A DNA stretch of 64,000 nt from Nakaseomyces glabratus (GCF_010111755.1 NC_088963.1:124001-188000); one strand, 5' to 3'; positions 30,391 to 40,849 are shown, counted from the stretch's first letter. Numbers and translations: made by a program. The notes: generated from the letters alone by a model not told the origin.

Positions 30391-32439
30391 TCACTTGCTT
30401 GTGTTCTTTAAATTTTTCAATAATCCCTGTACCGGGAATGTAGGAGCAATGCTGGTAGCGAAAAGTAATTTTGAGGCACTGCCCTTCGTTAAATTCTTGA
30501 TGTAAGAAGAGATGGAAAATGGGTCGATATTCATGGAATCATTAGAGTTTTTCAGTTTTGTTAGTTGTTTCTGTATAATCTTTTCTACCAAGATTTTCTG
30601 TTTCGGAGAGGCCTCCTGGGATCTCCACCTGGCATACTTAATGATCCTACCTAGAGAATTTGAGTTACCGAGATCTTCATATTTCTTAATCACTTGTTCA
30701 AGTTTCAGCGTAATTTGGGAGAGATCTTGGTCCTTCTCCAATATAGTTGGAACGTAACGTATACTAGAGTTAACCTCATCTCTATAGAGCTTCGGGATTT
30801 CCCGATATAGTTTTAATGTGTATCTTGTACCTCCTGGTTTATCAGATGACCTATACAACCTGATATGATGGCCGTTACTCAAATCAAATGCCCAACAGTT
30901 CTTTGTAATACGTACCCATGCGTATTTAGATTTATGGATGAAGCTTAACTCCTCTTCAATCTGATTTATCTTGTTAAGATCAACCGCAATGCCAGCTTGT
31001 AACTTTTCATGATACTCTTTGAAATTAGCGTACGAGATCAGATTTAAGTCAAGTGCATCACCATGTGAGACTTCCAGTAGTGTTTGCTCCATTTTGTTCA
31101 ATTGATTTCGAAGCATTTCCTCATGTGCCCGTTTTTGCAACTCGGCTTGAGTTTGCATCTGTTGATATTCAGCCATGCGAGTTTCTTCTTCTAACTTGAT
31201 CTTCCTCAATTCTTCCAAGGTAGCGTTGTCAAAGGTATCTTCACAGGATTCAATCCCAAGTAATGAAGGTACTGACACCACACCCGCTTTTGTTGAGCCA
31301 ACAAAATCAATGATATGGCAATATTCCTTTGAATGATGTAATCGTAACCCTCTTCCTATCATTTGAACTAGTAATGTTCGCGATTTAGTTGGTCTACATA
31401 AAAGTATGCAGTCAATATTAGGAATATCCGTGCCTTCAGTGAAGATGCCACAATTCAGAAGTACTTCTAGTTCACCAGATTTTATATCTCTAATTGCCTT
31501 CTGACGATCCTCAACACTTGTCTTTGACGATACCGCCTTTGCTTTAATGCCTCTTTCATTAAAGTACCTCTCCAGGCACTCGATGTGGTTGATATCTACC
31601 CCAAATAGTAATGATGATTTGATGTTATTCTCTTTTCTTTTCTCCAAATATGAATTATAAATGATACTGTTTACCGTCTGTGTATTAAGTAATCGAGAAA
31701 GAGCGCCTGTTTGGAAATCAGATGTTAATGTAGAGGTGGGGATTTTGGAAAGATCGACTTCCAATCTGACAGTGGTAAACTTACTTTCACAAAGCCAATT
31801 ATCATCGATCATCTCTATAATGCCTCTGTGGTAGACCAGCTCATCAAAACTTTCCTTTAACGACTTCTTATCATATCTTTCAAAAGTAGCACTAAATCCT
31901 ATTACAGGGATTCTTGTGTTAGCTGTATCACACCGAAAATGCTTCAGGACTTTCTTGTAAGAATCGGCAGCAGCATGATGTGCTTCATCTATGATAATTA
32001 AATCGATATCACCTTCTCTGTACTTGTGTAGTCGTCGGATGATAGACTGTACAGAGGCCACTATTACGTCGCTGTTGGAAACGTCACAGTTCTGATTACC
32101 CATCTCCAGTTGAATATTAAGGTCCTCATTAATTCTTGACGTAGTTCTAACGGCTTGTTCTGCCAGCTCTCTCCTATGAACTAATATGAGTGTTCTGAAT
32201 CGACAAGCATTACCACGGTTCCGTTGCCGAAGTAAATTGATTAGGCTGGAAAATATAACTGTCTTACCACCACCTGTAGCTAGAGAAACTCCAATCCTTT
32301 TCTTCCCTAAGGCAATAGCATCTAAGCATGATTTTATAGCATCATTTTGATAGTCTCTTAGTATTGGAGTAGCTGTTGTAGAATACCACTTCAGCGAGGG
32401 GGCATTGTTTCGAAAAGATTGTTTTAGAATTCTGAGCAT
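30391..32439 (-). CDS. IRC3: Irc3 mitochondrial branch-migrating DNA helicase
   Basis: The 682-residue protein is close in length to S. cerevisiae Irc3. The N-terminus MLRILKQSFRNNAPSLKWYST is a typical mitochondrial presequence. Superfamily 2 motifs are present: the Q-like LRDYQNDAI, Walker A ATGGGKT at 54-60, DEAH at 151-154, GFSATF, and motif VI QMIGRGLRLH near residue 350. The charged C-terminal domain of about 280 residues is particular to the family. Irc3 is needed for mitochondrial DNA maintenance and unwinds branched DNA. The ATG at 32439 is in frame. A second ATG four bases upstream is out of frame. The gene lies just upstream of GPI8 as in S. cerevisiae. Confidence 0.94.
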   Translation of the reverse strand: MLRILKQSFRNNAPSLKWYSTTATPILRDYQNDAIKSCLDAIALGKKRIGVSLATGGGKTVIFSSLINLLRQRNRGNACRFRTLILVHRRELAEQAVRTTSRINEDLNIQLEMGNQNCDVSNSDVIVASVQSIIRRLHKYREGDIDLIIIDEAHHAAADSYKKVLKHFRCDTANTRIPVIGFSATFERYDKKSLKESFDELVYHRGIIEMIDDNWLCESKFTTVRLEVDLSKIPTSTLTSDFQTGALSRLLNTQTVNSIIYNSYLEKRKENNIKSSLLFGVDINHIECLERYFNERGIKAKAVSSKTSVEDRQKAIRDIKSGELEVLLNCGIFTEGTDIPNIDCILLCRPTKSRTLLVQMIGRGLRLHHSKEYCHIIDFVGSTKAGVVSVPSLLGIESCEDTFDNATLEELRKIKLEEETRMAEYQQMQTQAELQKRAHEEMLRNQLNKMEQTLLEVSHGDALDLNLISYANFKEYHEKLQAGIAVDLNKINQIEEELSFIHKSKYAWVRITKNCWAFDLSNGHHIRLYRSSDKPGGTRYTLKLYREIPKLYRDEVNSSIRYVPTILEKDQDLSQITLKLEQVIKKYEDLGNSNSLGRIIKYARWRSQEASPKQKILVEKIIQKQLTKLKNSNDSMNIDPFSISSYIKNLTKGSASKLLFATSIAPTFPVQGLLKNLKNTSK

Positions 32440-32812
32440 TCATATAGGCCATTGACTCAAAATTATAATTTGCAATACAATCTACTGAATCAGTCTTGTA
32501 CAGTTACAAAGATAAGACTAGCCAGTTAATATGGTAGCCTTTGTAAACTGATCTATGTAAGCTTGGTGTACTATAATTTGAAAAAAAAAAAAAAAAAAAA
32601 AAAAAGGCGATGATGATAGTAATAGCCATTGCATCGCTTGTCGGTAATGTTAATGCACTCCTAATTATAGTAAGTATCTTAACATTCAAGCAATAAGTCG
32701 ATTCTGATGTCCTGTTAATCTACTTATGTCTAGTTAAACCCAATACAATGGAGAAAAAACTCATGGTATTCTAACGATAATTACATTATATATGCGATGA
32801 ACTAACAATTTA
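32440..32812. other. IRC3 upstream / GPI8 downstream spacer with a 25-bp poly(dA) run
   Basis: 373 bp. An uninterrupted run of 25 A lies at 32581-32605, about 140-165 bp before the IRC3 start. Such poly(dA:dT) tracts exclude nucleosomes in yeast promoters. No gene is seen. Confidence 0.7.
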
Positions 32813-33985
32813 TTAAAGGCTGAACTTTGCTGTTTCTTTTTTTGACGTTCTCTTAAATGTTGTGTATAGACCTAGCATTACAAGAATTATGAGCAATACA
32901 GTCATCAATCCCTCATTCGAGTTGTTTTTAGCATCTGTTATATTCTTATTCAACGAGCTCGCGGTTCTAAAGTAAATTGACGAAGCAGGTTCTTTAGGCT
33001 TAGGTGTTTGAGAAGATTTATCTTTCTTAGAGGCAAGTTGGCTCTTTTGGATTGCTAAATCTATAATATCCTCGTTATTTCCACTTGTCTTACCACTGTT
33101 GTCATCAGGTATAACATTTTGAACATTAGCAAAGAAATCTGTTATTAGAACATCAGACACGTTTCTTTTGAACAAATCAGATCTCACACCTACATGTGAA
33201 TGTACTTTTTCAAATGTATAAGAATCAAACAAATCTTTCAATGTGAGATTTGATGTCTTATCGATTTGTTCCAGAAATTCCAAGCTATAGTATGTAAATC
33301 TGTCGATAACTGCAACACCAATTTCCACATCAGAGTGATGTGAGTATGAGCTTTCGTCCAGTTCACTTGAACCTACAGCAAGTACATTTGGAGAGTAAAA
33401 CTTTGAGTACATGGTGTTGGCCTGACAAGTGTCAATCATGAAGAATATTTCGTTGTATCTTTTCTTTTCGTACATTTGAGCGAAAGCGTCTGCAATATCT
33501 TCTGAAGCGATCTCTTCGGCGTCCTGGAATTTTAGGAAGTCATCACCACCATGACCGGTTAAATAAATGAATATATTTGAGTTTTCATCCGTTTGTAATC
33601 TTTTTGACTTCGGTTGATCTTCTGTCCATCTGTCAGTCAGCAGTCTTATAAAATTCTCCACTGTTACTTCATAGCCTCTGTAATCAACCTCTACAGATTC
33701 ACCATACAAATCAATAGCATGATCTTTGTTGTTGAATACACTTCCTGGGAACAGGTTCCTAGAGTTACATGCAACATCGTCACTCAACATAAGAATGATC
33801 TGCGAGTCCGGAATCCCCAGTCTCCTCACCGTCCTGTACATGCTCAGCACATTAGCCATGTGTCTATAATTAAACCAAAATCTGGAAGTCGATACCAGAA
33901 CGGCCCAGTTGTTAGTGTGTTCAGCATTTACCACCCCGCAGGCCAGGGTTACTAGCCATAATAGGCACGGTAGCACAATCCTCAT
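32813..33985 (-). CDS. GPI8: Gpi8 catalytic subunit of the GPI transamidase
   Basis: The 390-residue type I membrane protein has a signal peptide at residues 1-21 (hydrophobic VLPCLLWLVTLACGVVNA). The C13 peptidase domain follows, with catalytic His145 in TGHGGDDF and Cys187 in MIDTCQAN. The His-Cys spacing of 42 equals that of S. cerevisiae (157/199). One transmembrane segment lies near 362-380 (LMTVLLIILVMLGLY), followed by a short basic cytosolic tail. In the ER lumen it cleaves the C-terminal signal of precursor proteins and, with Gaa1, Gpi16, Gpi17 and Gab1, transfers them to GPI. It is essential in yeast. Gene order matches YDR331W. Confidence 0.97.
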   Translation of the reverse strand: MRIVLPCLLWLVTLACGVVNAEHTNNWAVLVSTSRFWFNYRHMANVLSMYRTVRRLGIPDSQIILMLSDDVACNSRNLFPGSVFNNKDHAIDLYGESVEVDYRGYEVTVENFIRLLTDRWTEDQPKSKRLQTDENSNIFIYLTGHGGDDFLKFQDAEEIASEDIADAFAQMYEKKRYNEIFFMIDTCQANTMYSKFYSPNVLAVGSSELDESSYSHHSDVEIGVAVIDRFTYYSLEFLEQIDKTSNLTLKDLFDSYTFEKVHSHVGVRSDLFKRNVSDVLITDFFANVQNVIPDDNSGKTSGNNEDIIDLAIQKSQLASKKDKSSQTPKPKEPASSIYFRTASSLNKNITDAKNNSNEGLMTVLLIILVMLGLYTTFKRTSKKETAKFSL

Positions 33986-34344
33986 ACTCTTCGGTGCTTT
34001 ATAGAATAAGTAGTTAGCCTTTAGATACTGGCCTGTCCAGATATAGCTTACAAAACACCAATGCTATTAAATAACACCTCTTAAATGAGTAGATGGTTCT
34101 ATTCCAATGTGGATTATTGGCCTTTAATAAATATATTTCACTGCAATTCGATTGTTTGGTTCATCACGAAATTACGTAAATTTCACTTCACAAAGAGGCG
34201 AGTATGAAGGGCTCTTGCGGGTTTTCAGTGAAATTTGATAGATGGCAAAGCTGCCTCTCGTCGATAGGTAATGGAAGTGTGGGGGGGGAGGGAGCATTAT
34301 ATTATTGTGAAACTTTCTATACATTCAGGTTTATATATATGAAC
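33986..34344. other. Intergenic region, GPI8 upstream / UBX5 downstream
   Basis: 359 bp. It contains a G-run (about 34281-34288) followed by GGGAG, near the UBX5 3' side, and otherwise AT-rich promoter sequence. No gene is seen. Confidence 0.5.
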
Positions 34345-35877
34345 TTATTCCTTCTCTACAAGTAGAGAGCTATTTCCCAACTCTGCCTCTGCTATTGTAA
34401 GCGATAGCTTCTCGATAAGGTTTTCTCTTTGGTGGTTGCTTAAAATGAACTGGCAATCGGCAAATCCATCGAGCTTAGCCTTGATAACCTCGTAAATATT
34501 TCTAACTGTATCTGTTAGGTTGAATCTTCTAACCATCCTACGGCCGTCACCAGTTCTGATCTGTATCCTTGTGGTCTTTCCTGGTTCATTCTGTGGTTCC
34601 TCGTGGTTGATGGGTTCAATTTGATCGAACAGTGACCCAGTAGATGGTTTTTCTTCTTCCTTTGCATCAGCTATTTCTGTTTCAGAGACTTCGTCTGTGT
34701 TTCGCTCGTTGTTAGATGGCGACACTTCTTGTTCACCAGCTCCTAGGGATTGTCTGATAGCAAGTTCCATCTGTTGTTCTTCTGAAAGAGTAGTAGGGTC
34801 AAGATCCGGTGTTGGTTGTTTGATCAGCGGGTTCTTGGAGCCCGGCTCCAGAGAGAAGTCTTTTAAGAACTTCTCAACTTCATCTAAGAAACTCTCTAAT
34901 CTCGGCACTGTGCTGTCCCATTGTTTTAGTCTTTCACCAGTTAGGGGGTCTAGGATAGCAATATGTGGCAGTTCTTCCTTGGATTTGAGACCATAGAAGT
35001 GTACGTACGGCTCAGCATTTCTCGATTCGAATTGGTATTGCAAAAATATGAAGTTTTTCTTTATCAGTCTCTTAACACGCTTGTTTGACCATATGTCCCT
35101 GTTCAGCGCTTGGCATTGAAAGACGCCCGAGTCCTGAATGTTGATCATAATCCATCTCTTCTTCTTTCTTGCTTTTAATTTGGCTCTGTCCAAGTTCACC
35201 TTTGACATGATATCAAATGGGGGTCTAAATAGCATGGCGAGGCGGGCCTCCTTGGTGATAGGGTTCTTCAGCCGGCGTACTAGCTCTTTCCTCTCCGTAA
35301 TGTTGCCATCATCGTCAACTTCCACTACGTCCTCTTCAACATACTCGTACTCATCATCGTCGTCTGAGTTACTATTAAACTCAGACAACGACGACGATGA
35401 AGACCCTTCTGAAGACGAGTCATCACTGTAGTCAAAGTCCATCCGCTGGTTGAATATTCCCTGTGGTGTCGAGTTATCAAACATGTCCTGCGCCACATTG
35501 CCACTGTGGTGCCTTAGAGACCCAAAAGATCCGCCAATTCCACCATATGTAGTCGGAAACACATGAGTCTCCGCCAGAGTCTCATGCCTAGCCTCATCGG
35601 GAGGCCTCACATCCGTCTGTGGTTCCTGATATGCTTCCTGTTGCAATCTCTCCGCCAGCGCAGAGTCACTCTCCGCGTGAGCCACAGAAGAGCTAGCACC
35701 ACTAGTGCCAGCACCAGCGTCAGCACCACCCGATGGCAGACCCGAGACGCCATGCTCGAAGTACAGCGATATGGCAGTGTCCACATCACCGCCTGCCATG
35801 TCCAGGAACTGCCTGGCAACATCTGCGTCTTCAACAGCGGTAATAACCAGGAAATTGTTGATTTTGTCCTCTTCCAT
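34345..35877 (-). CDS. UBX5: Ubx5 UBA-UAS-UBX adaptor of Cdc48
   Basis: The 510-residue protein has an N-terminal UBA-like domain (about 5-45, with DADVARQFLDMAGGDVDTAI), a low-complexity acidic linker (poly-Ser/Asp), a UAS thioredoxin-like domain (about 207-350), a probable ubiquitin-interacting motif (SEEQQMELAIRQSLGAGE, about 363-380) and a C-terminal UBX domain (about 433-510). This architecture equals human UBXD7/FAF-type proteins and S. cerevisiae Ubx5, which brings Cdc48 to ubiquitylated substrates and cullin ligases, including in DNA-protein crosslink repair. The ATG at 35877 is the first in frame. A possible Rpn4 element lies in the short promoter. Confidence 0.94.
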   Translation of the reverse strand: MEEDKINNFLVITAVEDADVARQFLDMAGGDVDTAISLYFEHGVSGLPSGGADAGAGTSGASSSVAHAESDSALAERLQQEAYQEPQTDVRPPDEARHETLAETHVFPTTYGGIGGSFGSLRHHSGNVAQDMFDNSTPQGIFNQRMDFDYSDDSSSEGSSSSSLSEFNSNSDDDDEYEYVEEDVVEVDDDGNITERKELVRRLKNPITKEARLAMLFRPPFDIMSKVNLDRAKLKARKKKRWIMINIQDSGVFQCQALNRDIWSNKRVKRLIKKNFIFLQYQFESRNAEPYVHFYGLKSKEELPHIAILDPLTGERLKQWDSTVPRLESFLDEVEKFLKDFSLEPGSKNPLIKQPTPDLDPTTLSEEQQMELAIRQSLGAGEQEVSPSNNERNTDEVSETEIADAKEEEKPSTGSLFDQIEPINHEEPQNEPGKTTRIQIRTGDGRRMVRRFNLTDTVRNIYEVIKAKLDGFADCQFILSNHQRENLIEKLSLTIAEAELGNSSLLVEKE

Positions 35878-36381
35878 CGCTGTGATATAAACCTTGATCT
35901 ATTCAGTTTACGACTAGTCACTCAAACAAGTACATTTGAGGGAGTTTGCCACTATTGAAGGTTAATATATTACTACTTTTCCAGAAATGAGCTTATTCGT
36001 ATTGCGATGCCAGCACGTAGTCTATGATGAGGGCTAGCTGTGGGAAGGGTTCCAGAAGGCAATGAGCAGACACCAATACAATTCATCGACTGGTATTTGG
36101 GAGGTGGACAAGATGAGTTATGGTTAAGGTAGGTCTATAAAGTATGGCGATATAGTTGAAATACTTGCTGTTGAAACACATTGAGTAAGATTGGGAGGAA
36201 CTGCTGGAGCCAAGCGGTGATTAATTTTTTAAAGCCGGAGTTTTTAGCAAAAGGGACACTAATAGCAAAAGCAAGAGACTAAGCATTGAAGAAGCTTGCG
36301 ATTTCTGGTAGAAAGCTTGCTGATATATAAGGAGAGTAATTCATATTACTTCTAATCAGTCATCTAGTGATAGGCACAGCG
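35878..36381. promoter_or_regulatory. Divergent UBX5/PEX3 promoter with a PACE-like Rpn4 site
   Basis: Positions 35945-35953 read AGTGGCAAA on the UBX5 strand, one base from the proteasome-associated control element GGTGGCAAA and an accepted Rpn4 variant. It lies 68 bp before the UBX5 ATG. The PEX3 half has no motif I recognise. Confidence 0.4.
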
Positions 36382-37800
36382 ATGGTTCAAGGACGTGCGC
36401 CGGTGAGTCGAAGGGTACAGAGGTATAGAGGTGGGTTGTTTATCGCAGCCGCGTCGGTGGGAACGCTAGTTGCTGTGGGGTCGCTGGCGGTATATATAGT
36501 GAAGCAGTGGCTCTATCGCCAGCAGCTGAGGATTGCTGAAGAGCATTTTGTCAAGGAGCAGATCAAGCGCCGGTTTGATCAGACGCAGAGTGACTCTTTG
36601 GCGACGTTGTATGAGCTAGTGCAAGTGAGTTCCATGGTCTACGACCAGAAGGACTTGAACCTTGATGAAATCATGCTTGCTCTGAGGGACAAGAAACTAC
36701 AGAAGCAGTCTCAAACTGGCAGTGCCGCCAGAGCAGCGGACACCACAAGTAATAGCAGTGTGACGGGTGTTACATCTGCTTTGAATGACAAAGTCAGTGA
36801 GAAAGCCAGTAGTATAAGAAGTTCAAAGACCGATGATATAAGAAACATGACCAAAGGAGAGTTATGGAACCAGTTGAAGATCAGGAGCATTTCTAAGTTG
36901 GTGACCGTAACGTACACAACATCTTGTCTGCTACTAATGACTAGGTTACAACTGAACATTTTGACAAGAAAGGAATATCTTGAGACAGTGGTGAAAACTA
37001 CAATGCAGAAGAATAATGATGCCGGCAATTCATCGGGATTCTTTTCTTGGGTGGCCTCGAAAATATGGGGTAGCCCCTCAAATGGAGAGGAGAAGAGAAA
37101 GTCTGCTCAGGATATGTATGGCGAGTTAGTTCAGGCTGAGAAAGCAGGGAAGCATATGTCAAAGGGCAAAGTCGAGTATATCAATGAGCAAGCATTTCTA
37201 TCCATTTTCTGGTGGCTGATCAACCGTGGGTGGTCGAAGATACATGAGATTGTAGAGCGCGAAGTGCGGTCAGAATTTGGACATCTTGACCCCAAGGATG
37301 CGTTGACCATTGATGATTTTAGTGAGCGGTTGACGAAGGTCTATTACAGAGTTAACAAGACTTTGTTCCTGGTCAATGAGGAGAAAGAGAAGCCGCTTCT
37401 TGATATTATGATCCCACGGACCCCTCAAGAGTTGAAAAATGTCCTTGAGCAAGCAATGGACCTCGAATCTTTGCAATTACTTGAGCAAGATGACAGTATA
37501 CTGCGCCAATTGTGTAAAGAGATGGAGAAGTATATGAAGAGCGAGGCCACATCTATAGTCATGGAGCAAGCGATAAACGAGTCCTTCGATTATGCGATCA
37601 CTGAGATAGATGCCAGTATCAAGAAGAGGAACCAGGAAGAGACACAGATGGCATTGTTTGCGTTGAGCTGCAAAGAATGTTGTGACAAGATGCTTAAGAC
37701 AAACATGATGACCATGGACAATGATTACTTAACTGTTCTCGACGGCATTGCAGTATTGGACGATCTAAGTGCTATGGTATATAGTAATTTTGGCCTCTAA
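36382..37800 (+). CDS. PEX3: Pex3 peroxisomal membrane biogenesis factor
   Basis: The protein is 472 residues from the ATG at 36382 (MVQGRAPVSRRVQRYRGG...). The frame extends five codons further to a GTG. The basic N-terminus precedes one membrane segment at about 18-40, followed by the strongly kept QLRIAEEHFVKEQIKRRF. The protein ends with the family-typical DDLSAMVYSNFG. It is about 30 residues longer than S. cerevisiae Pex3, mostly in Ser/Lys linkers near 115-150 and 215-250. Pex3 docks Pex19 for insertion of peroxisomal membrane proteins and, in yeast, binds Inp1 and Atg36 for inheritance and pexophagy. Gene order matches YDR329C-YDR328C. Confidence 0.95.
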   Translation: MVQGRAPVSRRVQRYRGGLFIAAASVGTLVAVGSLAVYIVKQWLYRQQLRIAEEHFVKEQIKRRFDQTQSDSLATLYELVQVSSMVYDQKDLNLDEIMLALRDKKLQKQSQTGSAARAADTTSNSSVTGVTSALNDKVSEKASSIRSSKTDDIRNMTKGELWNQLKIRSISKLVTVTYTTSCLLLMTRLQLNILTRKEYLETVVKTTMQKNNDAGNSSGFFSWVASKIWGSPSNGEEKRKSAQDMYGELVQAEKAGKHMSKGKVEYINEQAFLSIFWWLINRGWSKIHEIVEREVRSEFGHLDPKDALTIDDFSERLTKVYYRVNKTLFLVNEEKEKPLLDIMIPRTPQELKNVLEQAMDLESLQLLEQDDSILRQLCKEMEKYMKSEATSIVMEQAINESFDYAITEIDASIKKRNQEETQMALFALSCKECCDKMLKTNMMTMDNDYLTVLDGIAVLDDLSAMVYSNFGL

Positions 37801-39227
37801 GGACAAAACAAAACAGAATGGGGATACATAGTGCTTACTTACCATTATTTAACCTAGTCAAATTAAATAGTTGTTTTATTATTATTACATCGCGATTATC
37901 AAAGCCAAGTAGTGATCATGTGGACCCTGTTCCAATGCAAGAACTTCCTCCATCCCTCTTACCAGTAAAATGTTGAACCTGCTGCAGGGATACTCTTCTT
38001 CAAGAACGCAATCGTTCACCGTCTCTCTCCCCAAGCGTATTGTGTATCCCGGCAACTCCAAGCAGCCCGGATAAAGCCTACACACAAAGAGCCAGGGAGG
38101 CAAGGAGCAAATCGAGAATCCATTCTCTTTGTCAGTGAGATGTATGCAGATTATGGCTATTTTTGAGCTGAGAATAAATCTCGCAAACTGGACATCGAGA
38201 GGGTTAAACCCACACAGGGCCAGTGTGAGTTGTCCCGTTTTGTAACGAGGGCAAGAGACATTGTGCTGGGAGCTGATCGAAAAGCATGATGTTGTCACTC
38301 GTCAGTGTTAGACAACGTCTCTCAACCCTCATGCCGGGCTTCACGAGTTTATCGCAACTCTTCCGACTATTTGTGGCATAGTGATACAAGGAATCGAAGG
38401 GAGAGGGTGAATTGCTTGTTACGAGTCGTCGAAGAGGGTTAATTTGCCTTTTAAGTGAGGAGAGAGAGAGAGAGTTGCAGTATCTATGGGCCGAGAGAGT
38501 TTAGCTCTCCCTCCATGCTGGGTTTTGTACCCGGCTTTGACTACATATAGGGCTGTCGAGTACATGCCCCACCCACTCCTGATCCTTGTTCTCCTGTTGT
38601 CTTTGCGATGTACAAGGAAAGTTACTTTACGTGATATATTAAGAACCTTTCTTTCGTAAGGCCCAAATCGGACTAATCGCTTGGGATAGGAGAGTTGGAA
38701 CTGCGAATCCTTTCCAATTGTTGAGACAGAAACTAAGGGTTCGCTATTTATATGCGAACAGCCGGGCTTACCTCCTGCAACATTGCACGCTAATGTCTTT
38801 CTCTTCTCTTCCCAGGCGTATCTTCAAAGGAGCAAGGAATGTAGAAGTGGGGTGTCCATCCCAGATGGCAAAACCCAGGAAGAAGTTGTCATTGTACAGT
38901 TCTCTTGAGCAATGCTTGTAGAAAAAACTGTGTATACATGTGTTTGTGAAGAAATAAAACTATATATAATATCGATTCTATTAGCCTTGGGACCCAATTA
39001 AGGCCATCGTAGACAACCAGTTTGAAATTTATAGCGAAGCTCGTTGTTTAGAACAAAAGCCCCCCAGGTTTGTTAGAAAGAAGGCAAAGGAGCAATTTTT
39101 GTTTGGACGTTTTATACCAAGTATTGTTATAAAGCAGTTTTATAAGAGTCTTACAAAGTTGCTGGTGGTAGAGCAATAAGATTGAAGGGTTACCTCACAG
39201 ATTAGAGTATAAGCTAAGAAAGACGCG
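37801..39227. other. Long PEX3-SKP1 spacer with an orphan minus-strand open frame
   Basis: 1.43 kb, visibly richer in G/C than other spacers. A minus-strand frame of 137 codons (37885-38298) has balanced composition but begins at GTG with no usable ATG. An overlapping frame (to 38389) with an internal ATG could only join it by a frameshift or unseen splice. A GA repeat is at about 38458-38474. The last 200 bp is the SKP1 promoter, with TATA-like TTTATAAG elements. No RNA gene was recognised. Confidence 0.45.
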
Positions 39228-39767
39228 ATGGACAAGAAGGGCAAGTACGTTGTATTGGTGAGTGGTGAAGGCGAGAAGTTCACTGTTGAGAAGAAGATTG
39301 CTCAGAGGTCCTTGCTGTTGAAGAATTACTTGAATGACATGCATGAAAGCAGTTTAGATGATGAGGACGAGGAGCAGGACGAGGACGAGGACGAGGACGA
39401 TGAGATTGTGATGCCGGTTCCCAATGTCAGGTCGTCTGTGTTGCAGAAAGTGATTGAGTGGGCAGAACACCATAGGGACTCTAACTTCCCAGACGAGGAC
39501 GATGACGACTCGCGTAAGTCTGCTCCAGTGGATGCCTGGGACCGTGAGTTCTTGAAAGTGGACCAGGAGATGCTTTACGAAATCATATTAGCAGCCAACT
39601 ACTTGAATATCAAGCCATTGCTGGACGCTGGTTGCAAAGTTGTCGCGGAGATGATAAGAGGGAGGTCCCCAGAAGAGATCAGGAGGACTTTCAATATAGT
39701 AAACGATTTCACGCCTGAGGAAGAAGCAGCTATCAGACGTGAAAATGAATGGGCGGAGGACCGCTAA
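39228..39767 (+). CDS. SKP1: Skp1 adaptor of SCF ubiquitin ligases and CBF3
   Basis: The 179-residue protein (194 in S. cerevisiae) begins [20 protein letters not shown]. It has a POZ-like fold: N-terminal strand/helix segment to about residue 42, an Asp/Glu-rich insertion (about 44-65, encoded by a GAGGAC-type repeat at 39361-39403, shorter than in S. cerevisiae), then [21 protein letters not shown] and the C-terminal F-box-binding helices ending [19 protein letters not shown]. Skp1 links F-box proteins to Cdc53 in SCF and is part of the CBF3 kinetochore complex with Ctf13. The latter is relevant only in species with point centromeres. Confidence 0.97.
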   Translation: MDKKGKYVVLVSGEGEKFTVEKKIAQRSLLLKNYLNDMHESSLDDEDEEQDEDEDEDDEIVMPVPNVRSSVLQKVIEWAEHHRDSNFPDEDDDDSRKSAPVDAWDREFLKVDQEMLYEIILAANYLNIKPLLDAGCKVVAEMIRGRSPEEIRRTFNIVNDFTPEEEAAIRRENEWAEDR

Positions 39768-40849
39768 GGGAAATTTGATCAAACTTAGCCGAACTCAAAA
39801 GTGGTCTTGGTCAGAAACGATTTGATCCCTCATCTGCGTGGTTCACTTTGCCTTTGAAATCATTGCTGTGTGTGAACAGTTGTCTTTTCAATACTGGCAG
39901 GAGAGCATAATACAGAACAAAACTGAAAAGCTAGTTAAAAGGGTTCTTTCATATTTGGCCTGCGCATTATCAACAGAACGTCTGTTATTCATTTCGTTAC
40001 ATTCTATTTCCTTTTTTTTTATCTTTTCCCTTTCATCTGGCATATTCTACATGTATTTTTAATGGTTTTGATGCTCTAACCTCTCTATAGTAGACTTCAT
40101 TGTAACAATTTTTTTTTTCTAATTCTCATTATAGTATCTTTAATGTCCTACATTATTGTGCTAAATATACATGAAGGCGTAATAGTAATTAGTGGTAGTA
40201 ATGTGGCATGCACAGTTGATAGATAGAAACCGATACGAAAGTATAGGTGTGTATGCAAAAGAGAGCATCATTACTTATTGAAATTATCCAAATAGAAAAT
40301 TACTACTCCATAGTAAACTGATTATATAACTTTATTTTAACCAATAGAACTCGCAATGTTTTACTAGCAATGAACCTCAACGTCTATCACCATCAGTATC
40401 ATCTCATACACTTCTATAACATCATAAACTCTTATACTACAACACTTTAGCAAAATACTAGCATACAAGGCTCATCGCTATTATTGTTGTTATTTAAGCT
40501 CAATGACCCAAATAGGAAATAACGGCACGGCTCTCCACAGAAATTCCCGCATCAGGGCCTCTCCCATGGGGGGAGGGCCAGAAAATCAGACTCAAAAAAA
40601 ATTGTCAGAATAACGATGAGGACAGCAATGAATCCTTTGCAATCACAAAATCATTGTTGTAGACTAATCCTAAAACCTAAACACTCATCCACATTAAATC
40701 GGCTGGCGGGCAGGGTATTAGTGTTATAGGCGATTGTAGTGATAAGACCAGAGGGCAGCTCAAGGGAAGATATTTGCAACTAGAGGTACGTTTTCCATTG
40801 CAACCTTCGAAGTGTGCAGGTGTCTCGAAGTTTACATAGAGGTGGAAAT
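39768..40849. other. SKP1-YSP2 spacer
   Basis: 1.08 kb with T-rich SKP1 3' sequence and the YSP2 promoter. An imperfect GC-rich inverted repeat lies at about 40556-40579 (GGCCTCTCCC and GGGGAGGGCC) in otherwise AT-rich DNA. No gene is seen. Confidence 0.5.

Noticed and set aside
32608..32706. Box C/D snoRNA (ATGATGA ... CTGA about 95 nt apart)
   Set aside because: No terminal stem around the boxes, no D'/C' pair, and the C box belongs to a GATGAT repeat next to the poly(A) run.
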